DNA of 58,688 nucleotides from RGIG3528 sp045616485 (GCA_045616485.1 JAZLGU010000049.1:1-58688), one strand, 5' to 3'; counted from the first letter of the stretch, positions 8,718 to 18,243 are shown. A program made the numbers and translations. Notes: a model not told the origin generated them from the sequence alone.

Positions 8718-10415
8718 TTAACTGTTTTTTTCCCTGGCAGCTCTGCTGTTGTGCTTGGTCAGCTTCATTTTATACATACGGTCATCTGCCAAAGAATAAA
8801 CTTTTTCCGGACTTGCGTCCTCTATTTCTTTACTGTACGCCTGGCCATAAGAGACATCAAATTCAATGCCCTCTTCTTTGCTGGCTTTTGCGATAGATTT
8901 TATCATTTTACTTATGGCTGTGTCTATATCTGAGTATGCTTTTTTTCTAATAATTGCCATAAATTCATCACCGCCCATACGGTAACACTTGCCTACCCCC
9001 ACAAAAGCATCATGAAGATTCATGGCCACAATTTTTATCATCTTGTCCCCTTCCTCATGGCCGTAGTTATCATTTATATACTTAAGTCCATTGGCATCTA
9101 TGGATATTATGCAATACTCGTCCTTATTTTCAGCCAGTTCTTCGAATCTTTCATTAGCCTTAGCCCTGTTATACAGTCCGGTCAGGGTATCATGGTATGC
9201 CAGCTGGGTCAGCATTTCCTTTTCTGTTCTGGTCATCAGCATGTCATAAAGATGAATAATATAGCTCATCACCAGAATAAGAATAAATACCAGTGTGCCC
9301 ATGGGCAGTATGCTGTTTCGCAAAAGTGAAACGTTGGGTAGTAAGAATTTTTGGATATTAAATCTGATTAAATCCAGACCTATTGCTCCGCAAAGTACAA
9401 AAATCGCCAGCTGAAAAAGCATATCAGCCCTGGACTTATTACCTACCATAAGTACACCAAGAAGCACTGCTATCACTAAAATGACAGCTCCGTGTATATG
9501 AAAATATATAAGCGTCTCAGGTATATGTACAATATTCAGGAAATGGAGCAGGAAGCAGATAAATACAAAAACCGTATAGCCCAAACCATCTGCAAACAGC
9601 ACCCACTTTCTCCAGCCACCGCCATCCTTTCGCATAATATAAATCATCCAGAGTAATGGGATAGGTGCCAGATATAAAAGAATATATTCAAATAAAGTTC
9701 CTATTTCGTAATTGGTCATAAAAAGCTGAATGGTTTTCTGGCCACTAAAGCTCCAAAGTCCCATAAAGAAGGAAAAGGAGCCAATTAACGGTAGTCTTCC
9801 AAAAGACTTATCAAATATGGTAGCTAAAATACCGGCTATTCCCAGTACTATACCAAGCATAGCCAGGAAAATGCCAACGAATAGCACGCCTGCATTTTTT
9901 CTGGCAAAAAACTGGTAGCTGTCATCTGTGTCCACAAATATGATAGGGTCTATGCTGGTAAAGGCATTATTCTCATTTACATATATCTTTACCCGCATGT
10001 CCTGCCCATTAAGCTCTACAGGCAGATGAATAAAGTGGTAGCCCGATCCTACCATTTGACCGCTCTCAATATTGTCCAGACCATAAGAAAACAGGCAGTC
10101 GTCTCCCAAAAAGAACTCCATACCGCTAAGATATAGAAGTATCATCATGGTTTTTCTGCCTTCCAGTCGTGAGTCATATGGTATGCAAATATCTACCACA
10201 TCACCCTTTTTCACAGTAAATGTCTGACTGGAAAGGGATGTATTTTCTATTACCCGGTCATTAATTACTACGGTCACACCACTATCTATAGATGCTACGC
10301 TGCCATCGAAAATACTGCGCATAAAATCTGAACCGGCCCATAAAATGCCCATCAACAATGCACTTACGACTGCTACAATAATAAGATTTTTGGTTTTAAT
10401 CTCCCTTACATCCAC
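8718..10415 (-). CDS. Membrane diguanylate cyclase with extracytoplasmic sensor domain
   Basis: This 565-aa protein should make cyclic di-GMP from two GTP in response to an external cue. It has an N-terminal membrane segment (10-28), an extracytoplasmic beta-rich domain (about 35-165), seven predicted membrane helices (about 172-390, 7TMR-DISM-like) and a C-terminal GGDEF domain with an intact GGDEF at 481-485. The product-inhibition RxxD motif expected nine residues before GGDEF reads VGVG instead, so feedback inhibition is probably absent. The start is GTG; it shares one base with the TAG stop of the upstream cyclase (TAGTG), which indicates translational coupling. GGAG lies eight bases before the GTG. 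Confidence 0.85.
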   Translation of the reverse strand: MDVREIKTKNLIIVAVVSALLMGILWAGSDFMRSIFDGSVASIDSGVTVVINDRVIENTSLSSQTFTVKKGDVVDICIPYDSRLEGRKTMMILLYLSGMEFFLGDDCLFSYGLDNIESGQMVGSGYHFIHLPVELNGQDMRVKIYVNENNAFTSIDPIIFVDTDDSYQFFARKNAGVLFVGIFLAMLGIVLGIAGILATIFDKSFGRLPLIGSFSFFMGLWSFSGQKTIQLFMTNYEIGTLFEYILLYLAPIPLLWMIYIMRKDGGGWRKWVLFADGLGYTVFVFICFLLHFLNIVHIPETLIYFHIHGAVILVIAVLLGVLMVGNKSRADMLFQLAIFVLCGAIGLDLIRFNIQKFLLPNVSLLRNSILPMGTLVFILILVMSYIIHLYDMLMTRTEKEMLTQLAYHDTLTGLYNRAKANERFEELAENKDEYCIISIDANGLKYINDNYGHEEGDKMIKIVAMNLHDAFVGVGKCYRMGGDEFMAIIRKKAYSDIDTAISKMIKSIAKASKEEGIEFDVSYGQAYSKEIEDASPEKVYSLADDRMYKMKLTKHNSRAAREKNS

Positions 10416-11797
10416 TATCTGTCTCCGATACCAAGCTCCAGCGCTTTACCCAAAATCTCCAGTAAAAGAATATCTTTAGCCTCCCATGCTCTGGTAAGAC
10501 TGGATTTTTTTGAAAAAATAAAGTAGGCTTCTATACCATTGTATGAAGCTCTGTATACCATCATTGCAAGTATGCTGTGATCCTGCATATACCTCATAAG
10601 CGCGGCAGACTTTTCCTCCGCTGCATTGGTATGATTTATTATAAGCATCTGCTGTTCATTAAAACTGCTGCGCAACTTTTCTTCATACAGGAAGGAAAAG
10701 TCTCTTGGCATATTATCCACTACCAGCTCGTATTTATTAAAAATCTTACCATCGGAAAAAACCACCATGGCTTCATCCAGATTGAAGGCCTTGGCACTGG
10801 CTTTCAAAAGATAGCCATATGAATATCTCTGCTCTACCAGGAATTTCTGAAGTACTTCCTGAACAAAATGCTCTTTGTTGATGCCCGGCTCATATATAGA
10901 AGTATTCTCTTTTTCCGGATTCAGCACATTGCCATGAAGCTCAGGGGTATAAATAATATATCTGTTTTTCCCTTTTTCCTTGGCCAGATACAGCATTTTA
11001 TCTGCAATGGTAAATATATCATCATATGTTACTGCATCATCCGGATACTTGGATACACCAATAGACACTGTTACCAGTCGTTCATTATTGGTAGTAACAT
11101 AGCTGGCAGCCACATGCTCACGAATAGTCTTAAGCTTGGTCCTGACTTCTGCATGAGTAAGACCGGTGTCAAAAAACACCATTATCTCATCACCGCCAAT
11201 CCTGCCTATGTTGCCGGACTTTCCTACTACCTCCTTTATGATGGAGGCTACTCGTAAAAGCACTTCATCTCCGTAGAGATGACCATATATATCATTCACC
11301 TGTTTAAAATTATCTATATCAATTATGCAGAGATATACCCCTGTCTTCCCACCATTTTTCATGGCAGCTTTGGCCATAGTAGTAATGGTTTCTTTGTTTA
11401 AGACCTGCATGCCAAAATCCAGATTGGCCTTCTCTGAGATCTCCGCCTGACTGTATTCAAGATTGCTTACTTTTTCTGACAAAACAGTAAGGCTTTCCAG
11501 CATTTCGTTTAAGAGTCTCAGACTTACTCGGTATAAACCCTCTACATTGCCGCTTTCTACCATTCCAATTGTAACAGAGGTCCACTCCAAGCCGTTCTTA
11601 TAAGAGATGCGGCAGGCAAAGCTTTTCTCTCCTGCTGCCTCCAGTGACTCCATAGCTTCTTTTACAATAGGCATATCCTGAGGGAAAATAATATCACCCA
11701 GATTAGATACTTCTTCTGTGGTCTGCTTAAACCTTTTATTAGATTCCAATATCTGTAGACTCTGATTTACAAGTAAGTCAGCTACATTAGTTTTCAT
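10415..11797 (-). CDS. Cytoplasmic GGDEF-domain protein (variant GGDEI)
   Basis: The 460-aa protein has a PAS-like N-terminus (about 1-95), a short helical linker (100-125), a GGDEF domain (about 130-290) and a C-terminal sensory region (about 320-455) that looks GAF-like. The signature loop reads GGDEI at 201-205; the metal- and GTP-binding Gly-Gly-Asp-Glu residues are kept, so activity is likely. The inhibitory RxxD site is missing here too (GKSG). No membrane segments are visible. It is the first gene of a three-gene unit with a second cyclase and an acetyltransferase, so the pair may give a soluble and a membrane cyclic-di-GMP input under one promoter. Confidence 0.82.
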   Translation of the reverse strand: MKTNVADLLVNQSLQILESNKRFKQTTEEVSNLGDIIFPQDMPIVKEAMESLEAAGEKSFACRISYKNGLEWTSVTIGMVESGNVEGLYRVSLRLLNEMLESLTVLSEKVSNLEYSQAEISEKANLDFGMQVLNKETITTMAKAAMKNGGKTGVYLCIIDIDNFKQVNDIYGHLYGDEVLLRVASIIKEVVGKSGNIGRIGGDEIMVFFDTGLTHAEVRTKLKTIREHVAASYVTTNNERLVTVSIGVSKYPDDAVTYDDIFTIADKMLYLAKEKGKNRYIIYTPELHGNVLNPEKENTSIYEPGINKEHFVQEVLQKFLVEQRYSYGYLLKASAKAFNLDEAMVVFSDGKIFNKYELVVDNMPRDFSFLYEEKLRSSFNEQQMLIINHTNAAEEKSAALMRYMQDHSILAMMVYRASYNGIEAYFIFSKKSSLTRAWEAKDILLLEILGKALELGIGDR

Positions 11798-11858
11798 ACC
11801 TTATCACTCCCAATATATAGTAATGGTCACACTTTCACTTATACCTATACATAGTAGC

Positions 11859-11867
11859 ATTTTATCA
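11859..11867 (-). promoter_or_regulatory. Possible extended -10 promoter of the cyclase unit
   Basis: On the minus strand TGATAAAAT (TGn plus TAAAAT), 62 bases before the 11797 start. No good -35 is seen at 17 bp. The same ATGATAAAAT string occurs in the hpf and GH105 promoters. Confidence 0.4.
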
Positions 11868-11880
11868 TATACTTTCCCAC

Positions 11881-11917
11881 AAAAAAAGAAACAAAGCATA
11901 AACAATGCTTTGTTTCT
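11881..11917. terminator. Terminator after araD
   Basis: Thirteen-bp perfect arms AGAAACAAAGCAT (11887-11899) and ATGCTTTGTTTCT (11905-11917) around an AAACA loop. The minus strand ends in TTTTTTT (complement of 11881-11887). A T run also follows on the plus strand, so it could act both ways. Confidence 0.88.
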
Positions 11918-11951
11918 GTATTTTTTCAGTAATCATTTATGGCAGTAATGA

Positions 11952-12641
11952 TTAATTCTGTCCGTAATAAGCATTTGCACCATGCTTTCTGTAGAAATGC
12001 TTGTCCTGCATCTCCTGAGGTGCTTCCTTAAGATCAGGATTGATCTGTTCTGCACGGGCAGCCATTTTGGCAACCTCTTCCAGAACTACTGCATTATGTA
12101 CAGCCTCTGCCGGAGTCTTGCCCCAGGTAAAAGGACCATGATTCTTACATACACAGCCAGGGCAATATACGGGATTCTTACCCTCAAAAGCCTCTACTAT
12201 GGAAAGACCGGTATTCTTCTCATAAGCCTCGTCAATCTCTTCTTTTGTAAGATTGCGGACGCATGGAATGGTACCATGGAAATAATCTGCATGAGTAGTG
12301 CCATAGCAGGGAATACTGCGACCTGCCTGTGCCCAGCTGGTAGCCCAGGAAGAATGGGTATGCACTACACCGCCCAGCTCAGGGAAAGCCTTGTAAAGCT
12401 CTACGTGAGTAGGAGTATCAGAAGAAGGTCTGTAATGTCCTTCTACCACCTTGCCCTCCAGGTCTACAACTACCATATCATCCGGAGTCATTGTCTCATA
12501 GTCAACGCCACTGGGCTTAATAACTACAAGACCGGACTCTCTGTCTATACCACTTACATTGCCCCAGGTATAGGTCACCAGACCATGCCTGGGCAACTCC
12601 ATATTCTGACGGTATACTTCTTCTTTAAGCTTCTCTAACAT
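11952..12641 (-). CDS. araD: L-ribulose-5-phosphate 4-epimerase (AraD)
   Basis: AraD interconverts L-ribulose 5-phosphate and D-xylulose 5-phosphate, the last step of the L-arabinose route into the pentose phosphate pathway. The 229-aa class II aldolase-fold protein is full length. It shows GLVTYTWGNVSGID at the phosphate-binding N-terminus, KPSGVDYE, the zinc ligand motif VVHTHSSWAT and the third histidine in GTTHADYF. It follows the FGGY kinase by nine bases in the secA-prfB unit; no araA is seen in this window. A strong terminator follows. Assignment is secure at family level and well supported as the ribulose enzyme. Confidence 0.95.
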   Translation of the reverse strand: MLEKLKEEVYRQNMELPRHGLVTYTWGNVSGIDRESGLVVIKPSGVDYETMTPDDMVVVDLEGKVVEGHYRPSSDTPTHVELYKAFPELGGVVHTHSSWATSWAQAGRSIPCYGTTHADYFHGTIPCVRNLTKEEIDEAYEKNTGLSIVEAFEGKNPVYCPGCVCKNHGPFTWGKTPAEAVHNAVVLEEVAKMAARAEQINPDLKEAPQEMQDKHFYRKHGANAYYGQN

Positions 12642-12650
12642 AACAGCCTC

Positions 12651-14249
12651 CTATCTCTTCAAATCAGCGGCTGCTGCACGCTCTGCAGAAAGACCTGCCT
12701 TGTACAGCTCCATAAAGCTGTTAACACCCTGAACATCTGCAGGATCAGGCTCCATGGTAGAGCCCTTGGCATCCTTGAATACTTCTGCGTCAAGGAATTC
12801 AGGAAGTGTACGGGTACCACCGCATACTGAGTATGCAGCAAGTAAAGCTGCTCCCCAGGCACCGCCTTCACCGGCTGTTTCCATACATGTAACAGGGGAA
12901 TTCATAATAGCTGCCAGTATAGACTGACCTACGCCCTTGGTCTTGAAAAGACCGCCGTGGCCCATAACCTTATCTACAGATACATTTTCCTCATGGAGAA
13001 TATCCATACCCAGCTTCAGTACTCCAAGAGATGAAATAAGTGAAGCCCTCATAAAATTGGCAAGATTAAAGTTGGCATCCGGCATTCTGACGAACATAGG
13101 ACGACCTTCATCCAAATGAGTAACATGCTCACCTGAGAAATAAGGGTATGATACAACACCACCACAATCCTTATCCCCCTTAAGAGCCTGATTGTAAAGT
13201 CTTTCGTAAATAATGCCCTTATCAACTGATACGCCAAAGAGCTTAAGTGTCTCTTCCATGAGATTTACCCATGCATTGAGATCAGAAGTACAGTTGTTAC
13301 AGTGTACCATAGCTACAGGAAGTCCATCCGGAGTAGATACCATATCAATCTCTCTGTGAAGCTTCTTAAGATCCTGCTCTAATACTATCATGGCAAAGGA
13401 GCTGGTACCTGCAGAAACGTTACATGTTCTCTTCTGCACAGCATTGGTAGCTGTCATACCGGTACCTGCGTCTCCCTCAGGAGGACACATCTTAATACCT
13501 GCCTTAAGCTTTCCTGTAGGATCCAAAAGTCTGGCACCCTCTTCTGTAAGAAGGCCTGCATTTTCACCGGCCAGACGTACCTTTGGCATAATATCAAGGA
13601 GCTTCCATGGGTACTTTTTATCTGCTACCAGAGCATCGAACTTTTCTACCATGCCGGCATGATAATTTTTGGTGTTGGCATCAATAGGGAACATACCTGC
13701 GCAGTCACCGATACCCAGCACCTTTTCACCTGTCAGCATCCAGTGAACATAGCCTTCAAGTGTAGTCATATATGTAATCTCAGGCACATGCTTCTCACCA
13801 TTTAAGATGGCCTGATAGAGATGTGCAATGCTCCATCTCTGTGGAATACTGAATCCGAAAAGATCAGTAAGCTGATCCGCAGCCTGGCCTGTAATAGTAT
13901 TTCTCCAGGTACGGAAAGGAACAAGTATCTGATTGTTTTTATCAAATACCATGTAGCCGTGCATCATGGCGCTGATGCCCATGGCACCTACAGATGTCAG
14001 CTCTTCGTCATACTTATTCATAACATCTGCAGCCAGCTTTTTGTAGCAGTCTCTAAGACCTGTCCATATCTCATCGATAGAATAGGTCCAGATACCATCA
14101 ATGAGCTTATTTTCCCATTCATGATCGCCTGATGCAATTGGTGAAAAATCTTCACCTACAAGTACGGCCTTGATTCTGGTGGAGCCCAGCTCGATGCCCA
14201 GGTAGGTCTTGCCGTCTCTGATGGATTCTCTTGCGATTTTCATGTCCAT
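12651..14249 (-). CDS. FGGY-family pentulose kinase, probable L-ribulokinase
   Basis: FGGY kinases phosphorylate sugars with ATP; next to araD the likely substrate is L-ribulose. The chosen start (MDMKIARESIRDGKTYLGIE) has GGGGG 8-12 bases upstream and lies 16 bases after prfB; the open frame runs 41 codons further but those codons overlap prfB. The 532-aa product has the N-terminal ATPase fold GIELGSTRIKAVL, a central GDAGTGMTATNAV/CNVSAGTSSFAM region and VMGHGGLFKTKGVGQ near the C-terminus. It is not the short AraB of E. coli type but a related group common in clostridia. Substrate is inferred from the neighbour, not from residues. Confidence 0.82.
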   Translation of the reverse strand: MDMKIARESIRDGKTYLGIELGSTRIKAVLVGEDFSPIASGDHEWENKLIDGIWTYSIDEIWTGLRDCYKKLAADVMNKYDEELTSVGAMGISAMMHGYMVFDKNNQILVPFRTWRNTITGQAADQLTDLFGFSIPQRWSIAHLYQAILNGEKHVPEITYMTTLEGYVHWMLTGEKVLGIGDCAGMFPIDANTKNYHAGMVEKFDALVADKKYPWKLLDIMPKVRLAGENAGLLTEEGARLLDPTGKLKAGIKMCPPEGDAGTGMTATNAVQKRTCNVSAGTSSFAMIVLEQDLKKLHREIDMVSTPDGLPVAMVHCNNCTSDLNAWVNLMEETLKLFGVSVDKGIIYERLYNQALKGDKDCGGVVSYPYFSGEHVTHLDEGRPMFVRMPDANFNLANFMRASLISSLGVLKLGMDILHEENVSVDKVMGHGGLFKTKGVGQSILAAIMNSPVTCMETAGEGGAWGAALLAAYSVCGGTRTLPEFLDAEVFKDAKGSTMEPDPADVQGVNSFMELYKAGLSAERAAAADLKR

Positions 14250-14265
14250 TTTAGTTACCCCCGAT

Positions 14266-15405
14266 TTATATATCCATATCTTCGTCGTCCACAGGCTTGC
14301 CGCCGTTGGCCTTCCACTTAAGGAAAGCATTGATAAAAGGATCCAGATCTCCATCCAGTACTGCACCTGCATTACCTACAGACTCGCCTGTTCTATGATC
14401 CTTAACCATGGTATATGGCTGGAGTACATAGGATCTGATCTGGCTGCCGAAGTTAATGGCTCCGGTATCTCCTCTAATACCGGCAGTCTTTTCTTCAGCT
14501 TCCTGCTGCTTCAGCATATAAAGCTTAGCTTTCAGCATCTGCATAGCCTTGTCTTTATTTTGAAACTGTGAACGCTCATTCTGACACTGTACTACTATTC
14601 CTGTAGGGAAATGAGTAATACGGATGGCACTGGAGGTCTTGTTGATATGCTGACCACCGGCACCACTGGAGTGATATGTATCGATACGCAGATCCTTTTC
14701 ATCGATCTGCACGTCTAAATCGTCTTCTATATCCGGCATAACATCGCAGGATACAAAGGAAGTCTGTCTCTTACCTGCAGCATTAAAGGGCGATATGCGC
14801 ACCAAACGGTGTACACCATGCTCACTCTTTAAATATCCGTAAGCATTTTCACCTTCTATTTCAATGGTAACTGATTTGTAGCCGGTCTCATCACCCTCTA
14901 CAAAGTCCACCATCTCTACCTTAAAGCCCTTCTTTTCTGCATATCTCATAAACATTCTGCAGAGCATATTGGTCCAGTCATTACTTTCCGTACCGCCTGC
15001 ACCTGCATGAAGAGTCATGATGGCATTGCATTTATCATACTCTCCTGATAAAAGAGTCGCCAGCCTGAGAGTCTCATAATGCTTGACAAAAGTATCAAGA
15101 GCCGCCTGTACCTCCGGCACCAGCTCCGGATCATTGGACTCATATCCCATATCCAGATATACTTCTACATCCTCATACTCCTGACAAAGCTGCTTATAAT
15201 CAGCCACGGTATTTTTAAGGGTGTTCAGCTCTCTTACATAATTCTGAGACTTCTCAGTGGAGTCCCAAAAGCCGGGCTCCTGCATGATATTCTCTATTTC
15301 TTCTATCTTTTCTTTTTTATTGACGAGATCCAATGAATCTCCTACTTCGGCTAAAGGCTTTTTGTAACCGCTTAATGTAAATTTTATCTGGTCAAGTTCT
15401 ACCAC
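14266..15405 (-). CDS. prfB: Peptide chain release factor 2 (RF2)
   Basis: RF2 recognises UAA and UGA stop codons and triggers peptide release. The 379-aa product has the SPF anticodon-like motif (RISPFNAAGKRQ) and the catalytic GGQ (SGAGGQHINKTSSA). Unlike many prfB genes, it is read in one frame throughout: where others carry an in-frame TGA with a +1 frameshift site, this gene reads TCA TTG GAT CTC, giving SLDL with no stop. Autoregulation by programmed frameshifting is therefore absent. It is nine bases downstream of secA, a common clostridial arrangement, and is followed by the pentulose kinase. Confidence 0.97.
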   Translation of the reverse strand: MVELDQIKFTLSGYKKPLAEVGDSLDLVNKKEKIEEIENIMQEPGFWDSTEKSQNYVRELNTLKNTVADYKQLCQEYEDVEVYLDMGYESNDPELVPEVQAALDTFVKHYETLRLATLLSGEYDKCNAIMTLHAGAGGTESNDWTNMLCRMFMRYAEKKGFKVEMVDFVEGDETGYKSVTIEIEGENAYGYLKSEHGVHRLVRISPFNAAGKRQTSFVSCDVMPDIEDDLDVQIDEKDLRIDTYHSSGAGGQHINKTSSAIRITHFPTGIVVQCQNERSQFQNKDKAMQMLKAKLYMLKQQEAEEKTAGIRGDTGAINFGSQIRSYVLQPYTMVKDHRTGESVGNAGAVLDGDLDPFINAFLKWKANGGKPVDDEDMDI

Positions 15406-15414
15406 GCCTTTTTC

Positions 15415-17979
15415 CTACCTTCCGCAACAATACTTATACTTTTTACCGGATCCGCATGGACATGGATCATTTGGCATAATCTTCTTGGATGTACGCTTAA
15501 CAGGCCCCTTCACTACAGAATCATCTTTATTGGTACCTGTAACCTTGGCTACTTCCTCACGCTCTACTTTCTGCTCCACCTTGATATGCATAAGAAGGCG
15601 TACTGTATCCTCGGCAATGGCAGCCTCCATGTCACCAAACATGTCATAGCCCTGCATCTTAAACTCCTGGATAGGATTCTTCTGGCCATATGCCTGAAGA
15701 CCGATACCCTGACGCAGCTGGTCCATATCATCTATATGATCCATCCACTTATGGTCAATTACCTTAAGGAGAATGACGCGCTCTGTCTCTCTAAGCTGAT
15801 CCTTTTCAGGGAATTCAGCCTCCTTTTCCTCATACATGCGAAGTGCCTTTTCTTTGAGGCTCTGCATAAGCTCCTTCTTGGAAGTATGCTTTATCTGATC
15901 CTCTGAAAGGACGATAGGCTCCATGGGAATAATAGGAAGAAGGAGATTGTTAAGCTCGTTCATATCCCACTCTTCAGGCAGCTTGTCCTCTCCGATACTG
16001 GTCTCTACAGCTCCCTCTACTACGTCGGTTATCATCTTAAGTATGTATGGTCTCATGTTTTCACCATTCAGTACCTTACGACGCTCAGCGTAGATGATCT
16101 CACGCTGCTCATTATTGACCTGATCGTACTCAAGCAGATTCTTTCTGATACCGAAGTTGTTACCCTCGATACGCTTCTGAGCTGTTTCAATAGCTTTGCT
16201 CAGCATCTTATGATCCAGAGCCTGTCCTTCTTCTATACCAAGAGTGTTAAAAGCAGCCATCAGTCTCTCTGAACCGAAGAGTCTCATAAGATCATCCTCA
16301 AGAGAAATATAAAAACGTGACTCACCGGGATCTCCCTGACGACCGGCACGACCTCTAAGCTGATTGTCTATACGTCTGGACTCATGTCTTTCCGTACCAA
16401 TGATACGAAGGCCGCCCAGCTCTGCCACTCCTTCGCCCAGCTTAATATCAGTACCACGGCCTGCCATATTGGTGGCTACGGTAACAGCGCCTCTTTCGCC
16501 GGCTTTTGCTACGATCTCAGCTTCCATCTCATGGAATTTGGCATTCAATACTCTGTGCTCAATGCCACGCTTTCTAAGACGTTCTGAAATAGTCTCGGAG
16601 GACTCTATGGATACTGTACCTACCAGTACAGGCTGTCCCTTTAAGTGTGCCTCTTCTACTGCATCGGCTATAGCATTCAGCTTTTCACGCTGTGTCTTAT
16701 ATACGCTGTCATCATAGTCTATACGGGCAACAGGAACATTGGTAGGCACTTCTACTACGTCCATTCCGTAAATCTCACGGAATTCGCCCTCTTCTGTAAG
16801 AGCAGTACCGGTCATGCCGGCTTTTTTCTCATATTTATTGAAGAAATTCTGGAATGTAATGGTAGCAAGAGTCTTGGACTCACGCTTAACATTAACATGC
16901 TCCTTGGCCTCGATAGCCTGATGGAGACCGTCTGAGTAACGACGTCCCGGCAGGATACGACCTGTAAAGTCATCTACGATAAGGACTTCATTATCCTTAA
17001 CTACATAGTCCTTATCTCTGAACATAAGATTGTGGGCACGAAGAGCCAGAATGATATTATGCTGAATCTCAAGATTCTCAGGATCCGCAAGATTCTCAAT
17101 CTTGAAGAAGCTCTCTACTTTGCGCACACCTTCTTCAGTAAGATTAACGTTCTTATCCTTTTCATTAACTACGAAGTCACCTGTTTCCTGGGTATCTTCG
17201 CCCATAATAACATCCATCTTGGACAGCTCTTTTTCCTGACCGCGATGCAGCTGTCTGGCAAGAATATCACATACCTCATAGAGCTTTGTGGACTTGCCGC
17301 TCTGACCTGAGATAATAAGAGGAGTACGGGCTTCATCGATAAGGATGGAGTCTACTTCATCGATAAGGGCAAAGTGCAGACCACGCATTACCAGCTGCTC
17401 TTTGTAGATAACCATGTTATCTCTCAGATAGTCAAAACCAAATTCATTATTAGTACCATATGTAATATCGCAGGCATACTGCTCACGACGCTCATCATTG
17501 GTCATGGTATTTAAAATACAGCCTACAGTAAGACCTAAGAATCTGTGTATCTCACCCATCCAGTCAGAGTCACGCTTGGCCAGATAGTCATTTACCGTGA
17601 CAACATGTACACCCTTGCCTGAAAGTGCATTCAGATAGGAGGGCAATGTAGCCACAAGAGTCTTACCTTCACCTGTCTTCATTTCGGTAATACGACCCTG
17701 ATGAAGAATAATACCACCTATAACCTGAACTCTGTATGGCTTCATGCCTACTGTACGATAAGCAGCCTCACGGCATACCGCGAATGCCTCTACCAGGATA
17801 TCATCTTCTGTCTCACCCTCTGCCAGACGCTTTTTAAATTCTTTTGTCTTAGCCCTCAGCTCATCATCAGAAAGAGCTGACATAACAGGATCAAGAGCCA
17901 TAATCTTATCAGCTATAGGATAAATACGCTTAAGTTCTCTTTTGCTGTGTGTTCCAAATAAAAATGTTCCAATACTCAA
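15415..17979 (-). CDS. secA: Preprotein translocase ATPase SecA
   Basis: SecA drives unfolded preproteins through SecYEG. The open frame begins at a TTG at 17994, but that TTG is the start of the ribosome site itself: TTGGAGGGC lies seven bases before a second TTG at 17979. The likely product starts (f)MSIGTFLFGTHSKREL and is about 854 aa. Motifs include Walker A MKTGEGKT, DEVD (Walker B) in LIDEVDSIL, GRAGRQGDPG, and a C-terminal zinc-binding tail CPCGSGKKYKYCC for SecB or ribosome contact. It is first in a unit with prfB, the kinase and araD, and is preceded by a TTGCGG/TAAAAT promoter. Confidence 0.97.
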   Translation of the reverse strand: MSIGTFLFGTHSKRELKRIYPIADKIMALDPVMSALSDDELRAKTKEFKKRLAEGETEDDILVEAFAVCREAAYRTVGMKPYRVQVIGGIILHQGRITEMKTGEGKTLVATLPSYLNALSGKGVHVVTVNDYLAKRDSDWMGEIHRFLGLTVGCILNTMTNDERREQYACDITYGTNNEFGFDYLRDNMVIYKEQLVMRGLHFALIDEVDSILIDEARTPLIISGQSGKSTKLYEVCDILARQLHRGQEKELSKMDVIMGEDTQETGDFVVNEKDKNVNLTEEGVRKVESFFKIENLADPENLEIQHNIILALRAHNLMFRDKDYVVKDNEVLIVDDFTGRILPGRRYSDGLHQAIEAKEHVNVKRESKTLATITFQNFFNKYEKKAGMTGTALTEEGEFREIYGMDVVEVPTNVPVARIDYDDSVYKTQREKLNAIADAVEEAHLKGQPVLVGTVSIESSETISERLRKRGIEHRVLNAKFHEMEAEIVAKAGERGAVTVATNMAGRGTDIKLGEGVAELGGLRIIGTERHESRRIDNQLRGRAGRQGDPGESRFYISLEDDLMRLFGSERLMAAFNTLGIEEGQALDHKMLSKAIETAQKRIEGNNFGIRKNLLEYDQVNNEQREIIYAERRKVLNGENMRPYILKMITDVVEGAVETSIGEDKLPEEWDMNELNNLLLPIIPMEPIVLSEDQIKHTSKKELMQSLKEKALRMYEEKEAEFPEKDQLRETERVILLKVIDHKWMDHIDDMDQLRQGIGLQAYGQKNPIQEFKMQGYDMFGDMEAAIAEDTVRLLMHIKVEQKVEREEVAKVTGTNKDDSVVKGPVKRTSKKIMPNDPCPCGSGKKYKYCCGR

Positions 17980-17986
17980 AACAAAG

Positions 17987-17992
17987 CCCTCC
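17987..17992 (-). promoter_or_regulatory. Ribosome binding site that sets the secA start
   Basis: GGAGGG on the minus strand, seven bases before the TTG at 17979. It overlaps the upstream TTG at 17994, which therefore cannot be the usual start. Confidence 0.75.
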
Positions 17993-18055
17993 AACCGGAA
18001 ATCCGAACGCTTTTATAAAATCACGCGCGAATATATAATAAATCTAATCCTACAA

Positions 18056-18084
18056 ATTTTACCATCTCCAGCCAATTCCCGCAA
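18056..18084 (-). promoter_or_regulatory. Sigma-A promoter of the secA unit
   Basis: Minus strand TTGCGG (18084-18079), 17-bp spacer, TAAAAT (18061-18056), 77 bases before the chosen secA start. Confidence 0.6.
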
Positions 18085-18158
18085 CGATTAATTTTTTAAC
18101 CTTTTTAAACAAAATGATGAACTATTTAAGAACACGAAATTTGTAATAAATAAGGCCT

Positions 18159-18179
18159 TTTTGTGCAACTTGCACAAAA
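18159..18179. promoter_or_regulatory. Perfect 21-bp inverted repeat
   Basis: TTTTGTGCAA-C-TTGCACAAAA: ten-bp arms with one central base. The form is that of a homodimeric repressor site; a T run after it could also make it a weak plus-strand terminator. It lies 75 bases upstream of the secA -35. Confidence 0.5.
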
Positions 18180-18243
18180 CTTTTTTGTTCTACAAGCGTC
18201 TTTAGGACTTTAATCCTGTAGTCAGATCGGCTTCTCTCAAAAG

